Assembly (NCBI GenBank): GCA_903901375.1
Contig: CAIUQV010000207.1
Location: 1-16,268 of the forward strand
Direction of reading: 5' to 3'
Length of the DNA stretch: 16,268 nucleotides
Source of the DNA: an uncultured Ignavibacteriota bacterium
GTDB lineage: Bacteria > Bacteroidota > Ignavibacteria > Tepidaquicellales > Tepidaquicellaceae
In this document: piece after piece, positions 7,739-15,304 of the stretch
Position numbering within the stretch: position 1 is the first letter of the stretch
Layout: every line of letters starts with the position of its first letter
Notes under the pieces: generated by a model
Told to the model about the DNA's origin: nothing
Databases searched by the model: none
The model's input: only the letters and a program-made list of their open reading frames with translations
Translations under genes and position numbers: made by a program

Positions 7739-9439
7739 TTATTTGATTAATAACATTTTCTTGGTTTGCATGAAACCGTCAGTTTCTATTCTGTAAAAAT
7801 AAACACCGCTTGAATATCCGGATGTTTGCCAGTTTACTCTGTAAAGTCCCGGACTTTGCTTCTCGTTTACTAAGGTAGCAACTTCTTTCCCGAGCGAGTT
7901 GAATATTTTTATGTTTACAAAACCGCTAACTGGCAGATTGTATCTGATTGATGTTGATGGATTAAAAGGATTCGGATAATTCTGAAATAGCTCAAACGTA
8001 TTTAAAATACTCGTTCCTTCTCTTTCAACACCGGTATGATAAAGTTCAATTAAAGAACCTGGAGTTAAATCCTTACCTGTAAAAGCTGTATATGTAGGTG
8101 CATATCGGTGAACCTTAAATACATAGTTCTGATACGTACCGACATTATTAGGGTCAGAAGGAATACTGTCGTCATAATATAACGGACCTGTATTGATTAC
8201 TGGATTAATGTATTTCCATATCACTTGTCCGCCGGATGTAACTTCAAACAATGTGCCTGTTGGCCCGCCGGTGATAAGAGTATTTCCGTTTGGTAATCTC
8301 TGTACTCCCGATATGTTTGCACAGTAAAATGACGACGCAGGAGTCGCTGTATAAGTCCAGCTTACACTGGATGGACCAAATGCCGTTCCCGCTGCACGGT
8401 AATAAAATCCTAGACTGTCTACCGGAGGTAAAATCTGGTCTGCAGATGAGTAGTTTCTTCCTACACCATTATTAAAAATAGTCATACTTCCGTATCCGGG
8501 TGTTAACGTGTCTATCCATTCTGCGTCGTGCTGCATAAATAATCTCTGGTTTGCTGAAGTACCTAACTTGTAACACATCGGATTTCCCCACCTGTATAAA
8601 AGGTCTCCTCCGTGTCCGTACCTTCCACCTGTATGACCTGCTGCCTGTATTGTTGTAGTTGAATGGTCAATGACCCATAATTCACTGTTGCTCCTGCAGC
8701 TTAAAATAATCTGATCAAACCGGGCATTATAATTAATCGAATTCATATGATTCCATAATAACTTTGCTTTCTGGCCATTACCGTCGCAATCTATTAATTC
8801 AGGATGGTTTGCCACTATTCCGTAATTTTGTTTTGTAGAATCAAAATCCTGTATCAGATGATCCCAGACATGCCATTCCCAAACTATGTTTCCGCCTGTT
8901 GGATATGTCGGCTGAACTTCTATAACATAATCAGGTAGAAAATATCCGTTTGAAATAATCTCCGGCTGAAACATGCTTGAATCGAATCCCGCCGCAAGAC
9001 ATTGTGCAAGTGTTTTCTTCTCACAGGCAATCATTAGCATATTACCGTTCGGTAAATACCTTACATCGTGATGTGTTATATAATTCTGTGTGTTATATGT
9101 GAACTGCCAGAGTAGTGTATCTCCCCAGCTGTACATTTCAACCCGCCCGCCTTCTCCGCCTACTATATATCCGCTTATCTTGCAAGTCCTCAGTAAATTT
9201 CCGTTCGGAAGAAGATAAACCGAATTTCCGGGTGAATACTGACTGTTCGACCATTTATGGCATAGCCTGCCCTCATTATTTATCAGGTAAGTAGACGTAT
9301 ATTTATTCGGTGCCATCAGAGTATATCCTTTATAAGTCTGTGATGTGTCATTGCTGAAAAGACCTACTGTCCTTGTCTGTGCAGTTATAACAGACGTAAC
9401 TGATAGAATTGCAATTATAATTATAACTCTTTTAAACAT
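7739..9439 (-). CDS. T9SS-exported aryl-sulfate sulfotransferase-like protein (paralog 1)
   Basis: 566 residues with the same architecture as the protein at 4269-5999: signal peptide (FKRVIIIIAILSVTSVITAQ), ASST beta propeller (about 23-470) and T9SS sorting domain (about 486-566, QNYPNPFNPSTSI to MLLIK). The predicted catalytic residues are H124 (HHDVRYLPNGN), H231 (LWNHMNSI), R249 (ILSCRSNSE) and H304 (FMQHDAEWID). Their spacing of 107, 18 and 55 is identical to that of the other paralog, so both copies appear to be active enzymes. Long blocks such as 'GGNIVWEWHVWDHLIQDFD' and 'GGRYGHGGDLLYRWGNP' are shared, pointing to a fairly recent duplication. E. coli ASST has a structural disulfide between its catalytic Arg and His; here only one Cys (C289) lies in that interval, so that bond is not conserved. 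13 bp follow the upstream FGE-fold gene. Sulfation at the cell surface is inferred. Confidence 0.88.
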   Translation of the reverse strand: MFKRVIIIIAILSVTSVITAQTRTVGLFSNDTSQTYKGYTLMAPNKYTSTYLINNEGRLCHKWSNSQYSPGNSVYLLPNGNLLRTCKISGYIVGGEGGRVEMYSWGDTLLWQFTYNTQNYITHHDVRYLPNGNMLMIACEKKTLAQCLAAGFDSSMFQPEIISNGYFLPDYVIEVQPTYPTGGNIVWEWHVWDHLIQDFDSTKQNYGIVANHPELIDCDGNGQKAKLLWNHMNSINYNARFDQIILSCRSNSELWVIDHSTTTIQAAGHTGGRYGHGGDLLYRWGNPMCYKLGTSANQRLFMQHDAEWIDTLTPGYGSMTIFNNGVGRNYSSADQILPPVDSLGFYYRAAGTAFGPSSVSWTYTATPASSFYCANISGVQRLPNGNTLITGGPTGTLFEVTSGGQVIWKYINPVINTGPLYYDDSIPSDPNNVGTYQNYVFKVHRYAPTYTAFTGKDLTPGSLIELYHTGVEREGTSILNTFELFQNYPNPFNPSTSIRYNLPVSGFVNIKIFNSLGKEVATLVNEKQSPGLYRVNWQTSGYSSGVYFYRIETDGFMQTKKMLLIK

Positions 9440-9452
9440 AGCATTTGGATGT

Positions 9453-11708
9453 TTATTTTATAAATATCATTTTTATGTTTTTATTGATGCTCTCAGTCTT
9501 AAGTATGCAGAAATATATTCCGCTGGAATAGTTATCGGCATTCCATAGATATGTATAGCTTCCTTCATTAAGATTCTGATTTACTAATACTGATATTTCC
9601 TGTCCTTTTATGTCATAGATTTTCAGTGAAACATAATCTCTTCTTGGAAGTGTGAAAGATATTGTTGTGCTGGGATTAAACGGATTAGGGTAATTCTGAA
9701 AAAGTTTATAATCATTCACTTCTTCATTTCCTTCGTTAATTCCTATAGACTGTGAAAACACATACCTTGCTACACGGAATCCTATATGATACCATGGATG
9801 GTTCGGGTCTAATGGTCCCCTCCAGTAAGATGGATTGCGGTTTGCAACTCTGGAATGTCCCCATTTACCGTTATACCAGTTACCACCGCGCATTCCCCTG
9901 TATTTTTTCCCGTCTGGCATTACAGTAGCAGAATCATAAACAGGTCCCTTTGGATTCCTGTAAGGACTTACGTTGTAATAAGCTTGCTGATACCAGTCAT
10001 TCACAAATTCCCATGCATTCCCTGACATATCATGCAAGCCATATGCATTTATACCGCTTGTTGTCTGGTACGAAGTTGCACTTCCTGGCCAGTTGTAATT
10101 TGATTTTAATTTTAACTGCCCGTCGTAAAATCCCACCGGTGTTGTAAATACTGAATCAGAACTTGTTTCATAAGGGTCTCCCGAAGAAGGCCAGTTAGCT
10201 CTTGATAAAGTCATCGAATCATTTCCCCAGGAAAAAACACAATACGGATTATACTGCCCGCCGCGTCCCGCATATTCCCATTCAGCTTCAGTTGGTAATC
10301 GTATACCGTTTTTGGTAAAATCACAGCTCCAGTTAGTGAGGTTGTAACATTGTGAAAGTCCAAGCTGCTGGCTCAGCCAGTTGCAGTATGCAGCTGCACC
10401 GTACCACATTACTCCCACTGTAGGGTGATTACCTTTTGAGTTTACTACAGAAAATAATGTACCGTTCCAGCTTATGCTGTAATAAGGTGATAATTCATTC
10501 AGGAAATAGTATGCATTTGTATCTCCGCTTGCTGCATATACTTTATTGTTCTGAACACGGATTAATCCCTGCGACTTTGCTGAGTTTAAGTATTCACAGA
10601 ATTGCAGGTTTGTTGTTTCGTAAGTCCCGATATAAAATGAATCAACATGAACTGTATGCAGAGGTATTTCATCACTCGGATGCTGAGGGTCTATAAATCC
10701 CTGATGGTCTCCCATCACAAAATCACCTCCCTTAATTAATGTTAACCCGGGATAATCCATCGGCTGAAGCGAAACACCTCTTACACTTATTACATTGTTT
10801 GGAACTGTTTTATCATCATAGGAAACCAGACCGTAAGCTGAATTCATTGACCATGCTTTTGTAGTCTGATTACAGGTTGTAGTAGATGACCAGTAATTCG
10901 ATAATTGTACATTCTTGAAAAAACTTGAATCAAGTGACGGGTTTTTTAGAAGTTCGTTATTTAATGATTCTAACTCTTTTATATTAGGCATTCGCCAGTC
11001 ACTGTATCCCGCTAAAGATAGATTCTCGCAGTAACTTAACCCTTGCTCCCATGTGTATTTAGTTGTGCCTAATAATTTCTGCCAGATTAATCCAGACACC
11101 AAGTCAGTAATTGTCCCGTTCCCGTTATCCTTGAACCTTACAGAAGGATTGTTAATTGTATTTCTCACTGCCCTGACATGAAAACGTTTTGTTCCCCCTG
11201 CACTTATTGTTTCAGTCTTTGGATGAGCACCAATACCGCCGCCTGCATTAACAACCCATACTTTTGTTGAATCATCAATCTGCCTGTTCGTTGACCACCA
11301 GTATTCAGCTAGTGTCTTCGCAAAATAAGCTGTATCAGTTGCCGGATTCACTTTGTCGTGATTTAAAATACTGAATAGCTCATGACAATTTGGAAGCCTC
11401 CAGTCTGAATATCCGCCGAGGTTAATATTGCTGCAATAAATTATCGCCCCCTCTATTGTCATTTCTCCTCCGTCCGCTTTCTGCCACATAAGACCGGTTA
11501 TATTATCCGTAACGGTTCCGTTTCCGTTATTCGTGTATGAAGGTGAATTTATAAGATAATCTGAATCTTCTCCGAATGTTGTTGTATAATTGCTTATCTG
11601 TCCGGAATCCGGTAATTTATACAACGCCGAACTACGATTATTTAATGCAATAAAAGAAAGGAGTAATACTGCAGGAATCAGGAGTGTTCTGAAGTTAAAA
11701 CTTTTCAT
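9453..11708 (-). CDS. T9SS-exported protein with two DUF1566 domains and an FGE-sulfatase fold
   Basis: 751 residues. Signal peptide (about 1-29), DUF1566/Lcl_C copy A at about 57-182 (NNGNGTVTDNITGLMWQK, then GYSDWRLPN), copy B at about 190-312 (DNGNGTITDLVSGLIWQK, then GYSDWRMPN), an FGE-sulfatase (SUMF1-like, C-type-lectin fold) domain at about 322-650 (IKGGDFVMGD, LPTEAEWEYAGRGG, YGLHDMSGNAWEFVNDWY, MRGGNWYNG, GFRVAR) and a T9SS sorting domain (about 668-751). True formylglycine-generating enzymes oxidise a sulfatase Cys using two copper-binding Cys in the segment after 'GGS/N'. By motif alignment these positions are N613 and W616 here, and no Cys occurs between about 490 and the sorting domain, so catalysis of that reaction is unlikely. 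It may instead bind ligand or act as a scaffold. It lies 18 bp after the first phosphoesterase and 13 bp before the first ASST. Function within the block is unknown. Confidence 0.88.
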   Translation of the reverse strand: MKSFNFRTLLIPAVLLLSFIALNNRSSALYKLPDSGQISNYTTTFGEDSDYLINSPSYTNNGNGTVTDNITGLMWQKADGGEMTIEGAIIYCSNINLGGYSDWRLPNCHELFSILNHDKVNPATDTAYFAKTLAEYWWSTNRQIDDSTKVWVVNAGGGIGAHPKTETISAGGTKRFHVRAVRNTINNPSVRFKDNGNGTITDLVSGLIWQKLLGTTKYTWEQGLSYCENLSLAGYSDWRMPNIKELESLNNELLKNPSLDSSFFKNVQLSNYWSSTTTCNQTTKAWSMNSAYGLVSYDDKTVPNNVISVRGVSLQPMDYPGLTLIKGGDFVMGDHQGFIDPQHPSDEIPLHTVHVDSFYIGTYETTNLQFCEYLNSAKSQGLIRVQNNKVYAASGDTNAYYFLNELSPYYSISWNGTLFSVVNSKGNHPTVGVMWYGAAAYCNWLSQQLGLSQCYNLTNWSCDFTKNGIRLPTEAEWEYAGRGGQYNPYCVFSWGNDSMTLSRANWPSSGDPYETSSDSVFTTPVGFYDGQLKLKSNYNWPGSATSYQTTSGINAYGLHDMSGNAWEFVNDWYQQAYYNVSPYRNPKGPVYDSATVMPDGKKYRGMRGGNWYNGKWGHSRVANRNPSYWRGPLDPNHPWYHIGFRVARYVFSQSIGINEGNEEVNDYKLFQNYPNPFNPSTTISFTLPRRDYVSLKIYDIKGQEISVLVNQNLNEGSYTYLWNADNYSSGIYFCILKTESINKNIKMIFIK

Positions 11709-11726
11709 ATTATTTCTAAGATAAAG

Positions 11727-13520
11727 TTATTTAAGATATATCATTTTCATTGATCTGGTAAAATTGTTGCCCGTTAACCTGTAAAAGTACATTCCGCTCG
11801 GTAAAGAAAATCTGTCTGCATCAAATGTTATCGAATATTCTCCTGGCTTTTGATACTCGTTTACTAAGGTTGTGATTTCTCTTCCCATTAAATCGTATAT
11901 TTTTAACTGCACAAAATCTGTCGTTGGTATGGAATAATTTATTTTTGTCACAGGATTGAATGGATTCGGATAATTCTGACTTAATGAATACTCATTCGGT
12001 AAATTAATACCCGGTTCATTAATCCCTATAACTGTACCCAGAGTGTCAATAGTGTATGAGTAACTTACGTCTAGGTTATGTCTGCTCGCATTCTCTTCGC
12101 TCGGCAAATATGTTCTTATGTATTCAAGTTTTGCACTCGAACCGGATATTGTCATTAGTGCATATCCTCTGCTTGGAATAAAAACACCGTTTAAATATCC
12201 GTATTGTGTTGCTGAAATATTTGTATAGCTCTTTGAAGATGGTTGTGGCAGTTCCTGGTAAATAACGCCGTCTTTCATCTGATAGCCGAAAAAGTGGTCG
12301 TGACCATGAAAGAATATATTAACTTTGTTGTCTACCATTAATTGGTGTATGGGCTTTCCGCCCCAGCCCGACCTATACGTGTCAAATCCCCACGTTGAAT
12401 CAAGATTTCTTCCTCCGTTCTCAAATAAATGTGCAATCTCTGTTCCGCCTCTTCCGTCTGTTCCGTTACCTCCAACTACCTGATGACAAAATACAAATTT
12501 GAATTTTGCATTACTGTTCGTCAGTGCATTTTTAAACCAGTTGAATTGTGTCTGACCAAGCGTCCAGTTCCATCCGGGTTTCGTCATCGTGTACCAGTAT
12601 GGATCTATTACTACAAACAGACAATTTCCCCATTCCCATGAATAGTAATTCTGTCTAAGGCCTACAAATGGTTCGGACTTTGTATTTCCAGAATAAAACA
12701 CTGTATCAGGTATCGGATTAGGATAGTATAAAGTCCTTGAATTTGAAGCCCATACGGGAAAATTATTTCCCGATGTTGTGTCTCTGTACCATCCGCACTC
12801 TCCTTCATGATTTCCAAGAGCAAGATACAGCGGCACTGAATGACAAATTAAATCAAAATATGACCTGAGGAGTAAATGCCTGTCTCTTATTGTAACGGGA
12901 GTTCTTGTCACGAGCTTTTCAGACATAAATGTGTCACCAAGGTCTATAAGAAAATCCGGATTTCTTAATTTCATATTCTGAAGAGTAAGTGTGTACACAG
13001 AAGATAAAGAGTTTGTATCCATATGAGGATCCGCTTCAATTGCAAAAGTAAATGTACTGCCCGCTTGTCTTTTTGTCATAAACGTATGGCTTGACCTAGT
13101 AAAATATGTTAAAGTTCCTGTAGGACGGTATTTCATCCTGTAATAATATCTCGTATTCGGGTTTAATCCTGTTATTTTAACATTAAATGGAATGCTGTCA
13201 AGAGTAGTAATAACGCCTGTTTGATTTGTGTAATTATTCGAATCTAGTCCGTATTCAAAATAAACGTTAAGACTTTTATTGGCACAGGCATTTATTGTAA
13301 TGGAATTTGTAGTTGGTCTGCCAAGTAACTCCTGACAAAAAATACTTAAGCTGTCTAGAAGAATATTGTCACTCTCTGTTCTGAAGTATCCATTTTCTGG
13401 AATAACAGCTTCTTCATGTCCGGTTACTTCAATATCTGTCTTTTCATTCTTTACAATAATAAATTCCAGTACCAGAAATACATATACTGCTATAAATGGT
13501 AATACTAAATATCTTTTCAT
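11727..13520 (-). CDS. T9SS-exported metallophosphoesterase (paralog A)
   Basis: 597 residues; first gene of the five-gene block. N-terminal hydrophobic export segment (about 5-23) without an obvious cleavage site, so it may be a signal anchor. A spacer is followed by a fibronectin-like domain (about 68-150, 'LNPNTRYYYRMKYRP'), a metallophosphoesterase domain (about 156-465) and a T9SS sorting domain (about 515-597). Metal-ligand motifs: D164 and H166 (EADPHMD), D196 (DLGDTFMSE), N237/H238 (LGNHEGE), H346 (VFCHQVVG) and H407/H409 (HGHDHFFG). It shares architecture and local motifs (WNWTLGQ-x-QFNWFK, RSGWGGKPIHQ) with paralog B at 6007-7680 but has diverged more than the two ASST copies. The 72-bp gap upstream to the Spy-like gene holds no convincing terminator, so read-through from the sigma factor operon is possible. 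Phosphoester hydrolysis at the cell surface is inferred; the substrate is unknown. Confidence 0.87.
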   Translation of the reverse strand: MKRYLVLPFIAVYVFLVLEFIIVKNEKTDIEVTGHEEAVIPENGYFRTESDNILLDSLSIFCQELLGRPTTNSITINACANKSLNVYFEYGLDSNNYTNQTGVITTLDSIPFNVKITGLNPNTRYYYRMKYRPTGTLTYFTRSSHTFMTKRQAGSTFTFAIEADPHMDTNSLSSVYTLTLQNMKLRNPDFLIDLGDTFMSEKLVTRTPVTIRDRHLLLRSYFDLICHSVPLYLALGNHEGECGWYRDTTSGNNFPVWASNSRTLYYPNPIPDTVFYSGNTKSEPFVGLRQNYYSWEWGNCLFVVIDPYWYTMTKPGWNWTLGQTQFNWFKNALTNSNAKFKFVFCHQVVGGNGTDGRGGTEIAHLFENGGRNLDSTWGFDTYRSGWGGKPIHQLMVDNKVNIFFHGHDHFFGYQMKDGVIYQELPQPSSKSYTNISATQYGYLNGVFIPSRGYALMTISGSSAKLEYIRTYLPSEENASRHNLDVSYSYTIDTLGTVIGINEPGINLPNEYSLSQNYPNPFNPVTKINYSIPTTDFVQLKIYDLMGREITTLVNEYQKPGEYSITFDADRFSLPSGMYFYRLTGNNFTRSMKMIYLK

Positions 13521-13592
13521 ATTCTAATTTAATTAATAAAATTTACTGTTTTTTCAAATTCATTTCTTGCAAATACACTTTATTGTGTTAAA

Positions 13593-14099
13593 TTACCTGT
13601 TTTTTGGGGCTTTATCTTTTGGTGGTTTATTCGGTTTGAAATAATCCCTTATTTCTTTAACCAGGTTTTCAAATTTCTCAAGTTGTTCATTCGTGCAGAT
13701 GGATTTAAATTTCTGTGCCTGCTCATAGCGCAGAAGTTCCATGCTATACCCGTTATCAGCTATTCTTCTTGCAATTGATTTTGCAAGTTCTTCATTTGTG
13801 TTTTTATTGAACATTACAGCGTTTAGTGAATCACGTCCGCTGCGGATAATTTCTTCAAGAACCTTTTCTTTGTTTAAAAACTCTGTTCGCAGGTTCATAA
13901 TTTTCTCTTCCTGTTCATCGGATAAATTCAGTTCCTTTTTTAGTATTACCGATACATTGTTAAATTCATCTTTGTTCTTTTCGGCACTCTGTTTATGGAA
14001 GTATTCTTTCCATATAAAAGCACTGATTGAAGCCAGGTTTAGCAAAACAAGAAGAACTATTATTGTTTTGAGCAGCTTATTCTGAGAAAATATTTCCAT
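13593..14099 (-). CDS. Spy/CnrX-like periplasmic helical protein
   Basis: 168 residues. One N-terminal membrane helix (about 11-29, 'TIIVLLVLLNLASISAFIW') followed by a charged, almost wholly helical domain. Two LTxxQ-like motifs typical of the Spy/CpxP/ZraP/CnrX superfamily are visible: 'LNLSDEQEEKI' at about 56-66 and 'CTNEQLEKF' near 135-143, with a basic, Pro-rich tail. Members of this superfamily are periplasmic chaperones or metal and stress sensors; CnrX-type proteins control an ECF sigma factor through its anti-sigma factor. Here it is the third gene after a sigma factor and a putative anti-sigma factor (3-bp spacing to the latter), which fits a CnrX-like sensing role. No His/Cys cluster suggests metal binding, so protein-folding or envelope stress is an equally good guess. 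Confidence 0.72.
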   Translation of the reverse strand: MEIFSQNKLLKTIIVLLVLLNLASISAFIWKEYFHKQSAEKNKDEFNNVSVILKKELNLSDEQEEKIMNLRTEFLNKEKVLEEIIRSGRDSLNAVMFNKNTNEELAKSIARRIADNGYSMELLRYEQAQKFKSICTNEQLEKFENLVKEIRDYFKPNKPPKDKAPKNR

Positions 14100-14102
14100 A
14101 AG

Positions 14103-14411
14103 TCATTTGTTTAATAAGTTAGGATTGACAAGCAGTTCTTTTGATATAATCTCAAGAGCAGTATCCCTTGAAACACTTTGTTTATAATCAGTTAATAATG
14201 CTGTTAAAATTATTCCTATGTTCAGCATTATAATTATTAAAACAGCTAGCGCAAATTTTGGGGGTGAAAATACCTGCGATTTATAAGGTTTTAACGACTC
14301 TGTCCTCTTCATTAATGCTGTACTCCATCCGTCTGAAGGAGATATGTCTTCCATCATTTCGAACATCTCCAGTCTTTGCACCACTTTTTTGTTTAATTCT
14401 GTATCAATCAT
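14103..14411 (-). CDS. Putative anti-sigma factor, small single-pass membrane protein
   Basis: 102 residues. A soluble N-terminal segment of about 50 residues (ELNKKVVQRLEMFEMMEDI, then GWSTALMKRTESLK) precedes one strong membrane helix (about 53-72, 'ALAVLIIIMLNIGIILTALL') and a short outer tail. This is the layout of a membrane anti-sigma factor, with the cytoplasmic N-terminus holding the sigma factor and the tail sensing outside. No zinc-binding HxxxCxxC motif is present. The assignment rests on topology and position: 45 bp after the ECF sigma gene and 3 bp before the Spy/CnrX-like gene. It could be an unrelated small membrane protein. Confidence 0.6.
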   Translation of the reverse strand: MIDTELNKKVVQRLEMFEMMEDISPSDGWSTALMKRTESLKPYKSQVFSPPKFALAVLIIIMLNIGIILTALLTDYKQSVSRDTALEIISKELLVNPNLLNK

Positions 14412-14456
14412 AATCTGTATTATTAATTAGAAGATTATTGTTTTATTTTCTGGCAT

Positions 14457-15017
14457 TTATTCTTTAAGAATTTTTTCAAGCTCAGATTTTACTTTCTTTT
14501 TGGCGTGTGAAATTAATGATTCCACTGCCGAAGTTGTTGTGTTTAATATCTCTGCTATTTCCTTGTTGCTGTATCCTTCTATTTTACTAAGTGTGAACGC
14601 AACCCTCTGATTGTCTGGCAGAGTATCAAGTGACTTAAAAACTTCTTTTAATTTATCCTGTTCTTGAATTTTCTTATCCGGCATTACCCCTCCGCCAATG
14701 TTGCTTACAATCTCATCTGTATGAAGCATCTTACCAGCAGAGATAAATCGTTTTTTCCTGTTGCGTTTTTTGATTTCGTCAAGACACTTTGAAATCGTAA
14801 CCCTGTAAACCCATGTTGAAAGTTTTGAATCTCCCCTGAATTGTTTTATAGATTTGTATATTTCTATGAAAACTTCCTGTGAAATGTCTTCTGCATCTTC
14901 TTTGTCCGGGAAAAATCTGTAGCAGATATTAATTACTCTTGAAGAATATTTGTCGACAAGCTCGCCGAAAGCACCTCTGTCACCATTAAATAATTTTAAG
15001 TATACTTCTTCTTCCAT
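14457..15017 (-). CDS. RNA polymerase ECF-family sigma factor
   Basis: 186 residues, the usual ECF length. Region 2 spans about 10-85 (AFGELVDKYSSRVINICYRF, DAEDISQEVFIEIYKSI, STWVYRVTISKCLDEIKKR) and region 4 about 125-180 (LDTLPDNQRVAFTLSKIEGYSNKEIAEIL, then TTSAVESLISHAKKKVK, a clear helix-turn-helix). Region 3 is absent, as expected. It directs core RNA polymerase to alternative promoters, normally including its own. It heads the cassette with the membrane protein and Spy-like gene, and all three point into the five-gene T9SS block. The leader CACCAAAATAAGTTT lacks a Shine-Dalgarno site. The target promoter sequence cannot be read with confidence from one window. Confidence 0.92.
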   Translation of the reverse strand: MEEEVYLKLFNGDRGAFGELVDKYSSRVINICYRFFPDKEDAEDISQEVFIEIYKSIKQFRGDSKLSTWVYRVTISKCLDEIKKRNRKKRFISAGKMLHTDEIVSNIGGGVMPDKKIQEQDKLKEVFKSLDTLPDNQRVAFTLSKIEGYSNKEIAEILNTTTSAVESLISHAKKKVKSELEKILKE

Positions 15018-15304
15018 AAACTTATTTTGGTGAATGTGCCCTTATGTGTAATGTGTATGCTTATAATATATTATTGTTATACTATTAGACGATTATTCTG
15101 TAGAAACCTGGCATTATTTGTAATCATTATTACGGATTATTTATGTAAAAAATAAATCATTTACATCTTAATATTTAGACAACACATTAGGATATAGGTT
15201 TAAATATTCTTCTCTTTTCTGAAAGTTGTTTCCTTTTAATGACTCAGGGTAAATTCCACCCTGCTTGCAGTGTAATAATAGAAAGAATGTAATATTCTGT
15301 ATGT
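15018..15304. other. Intergenic region between the sigma factor and the transposase remnant
   Basis: 287 bp with no coding potential that I can support. The left part must carry the promoter of the minus-strand sigma operon; I cannot pick -35/-10 elements with confidence. It includes the AT palindrome ATAATATATTAT at 15063-15074. The right part holds two small hairpins (listed separately) that may belong to the left end of the mobile element. Confidence 0.6.
15245..15263. repeat. Small hairpin, possible left-end structure of the IS200-like remnant
   Basis: The inverted repeat CAGGGT / ACCCTG (6 bp, 7-nt loop) lies about 42 bp before the transposase start. A second one, AGAAT / ATTCT with a 5-nt loop, is at 15284-15298. 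IS200/IS605 elements carry subterminal hairpins that the transposase recognises. The position is right, but no matching right-end partner could be identified, so this is tentative. Confidence 0.35.

Noticed and set aside
9453..11708. Sulfatase-activating (formylglycine-generating) function for the FGE-fold gene
   Set aside because: The two copper-binding Cys positions are not Cys, and ASST-type enzymes do not need formylglycine.
13521..13592. Bacteroidota-type promoter (TAnnTTTG) for the five-gene block
   Set aside because: Only partial matches such as TATTTG occur on the minus strand, with no convincing -33 partner at proper spacing.
13741..14085. Plus-strand open frame of 114 codons over the Spy-like gene
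   Set aside because: It mirrors the minus-strand Spy-like gene; its Ser/Phe-rich translation is the usual antisense artefact.
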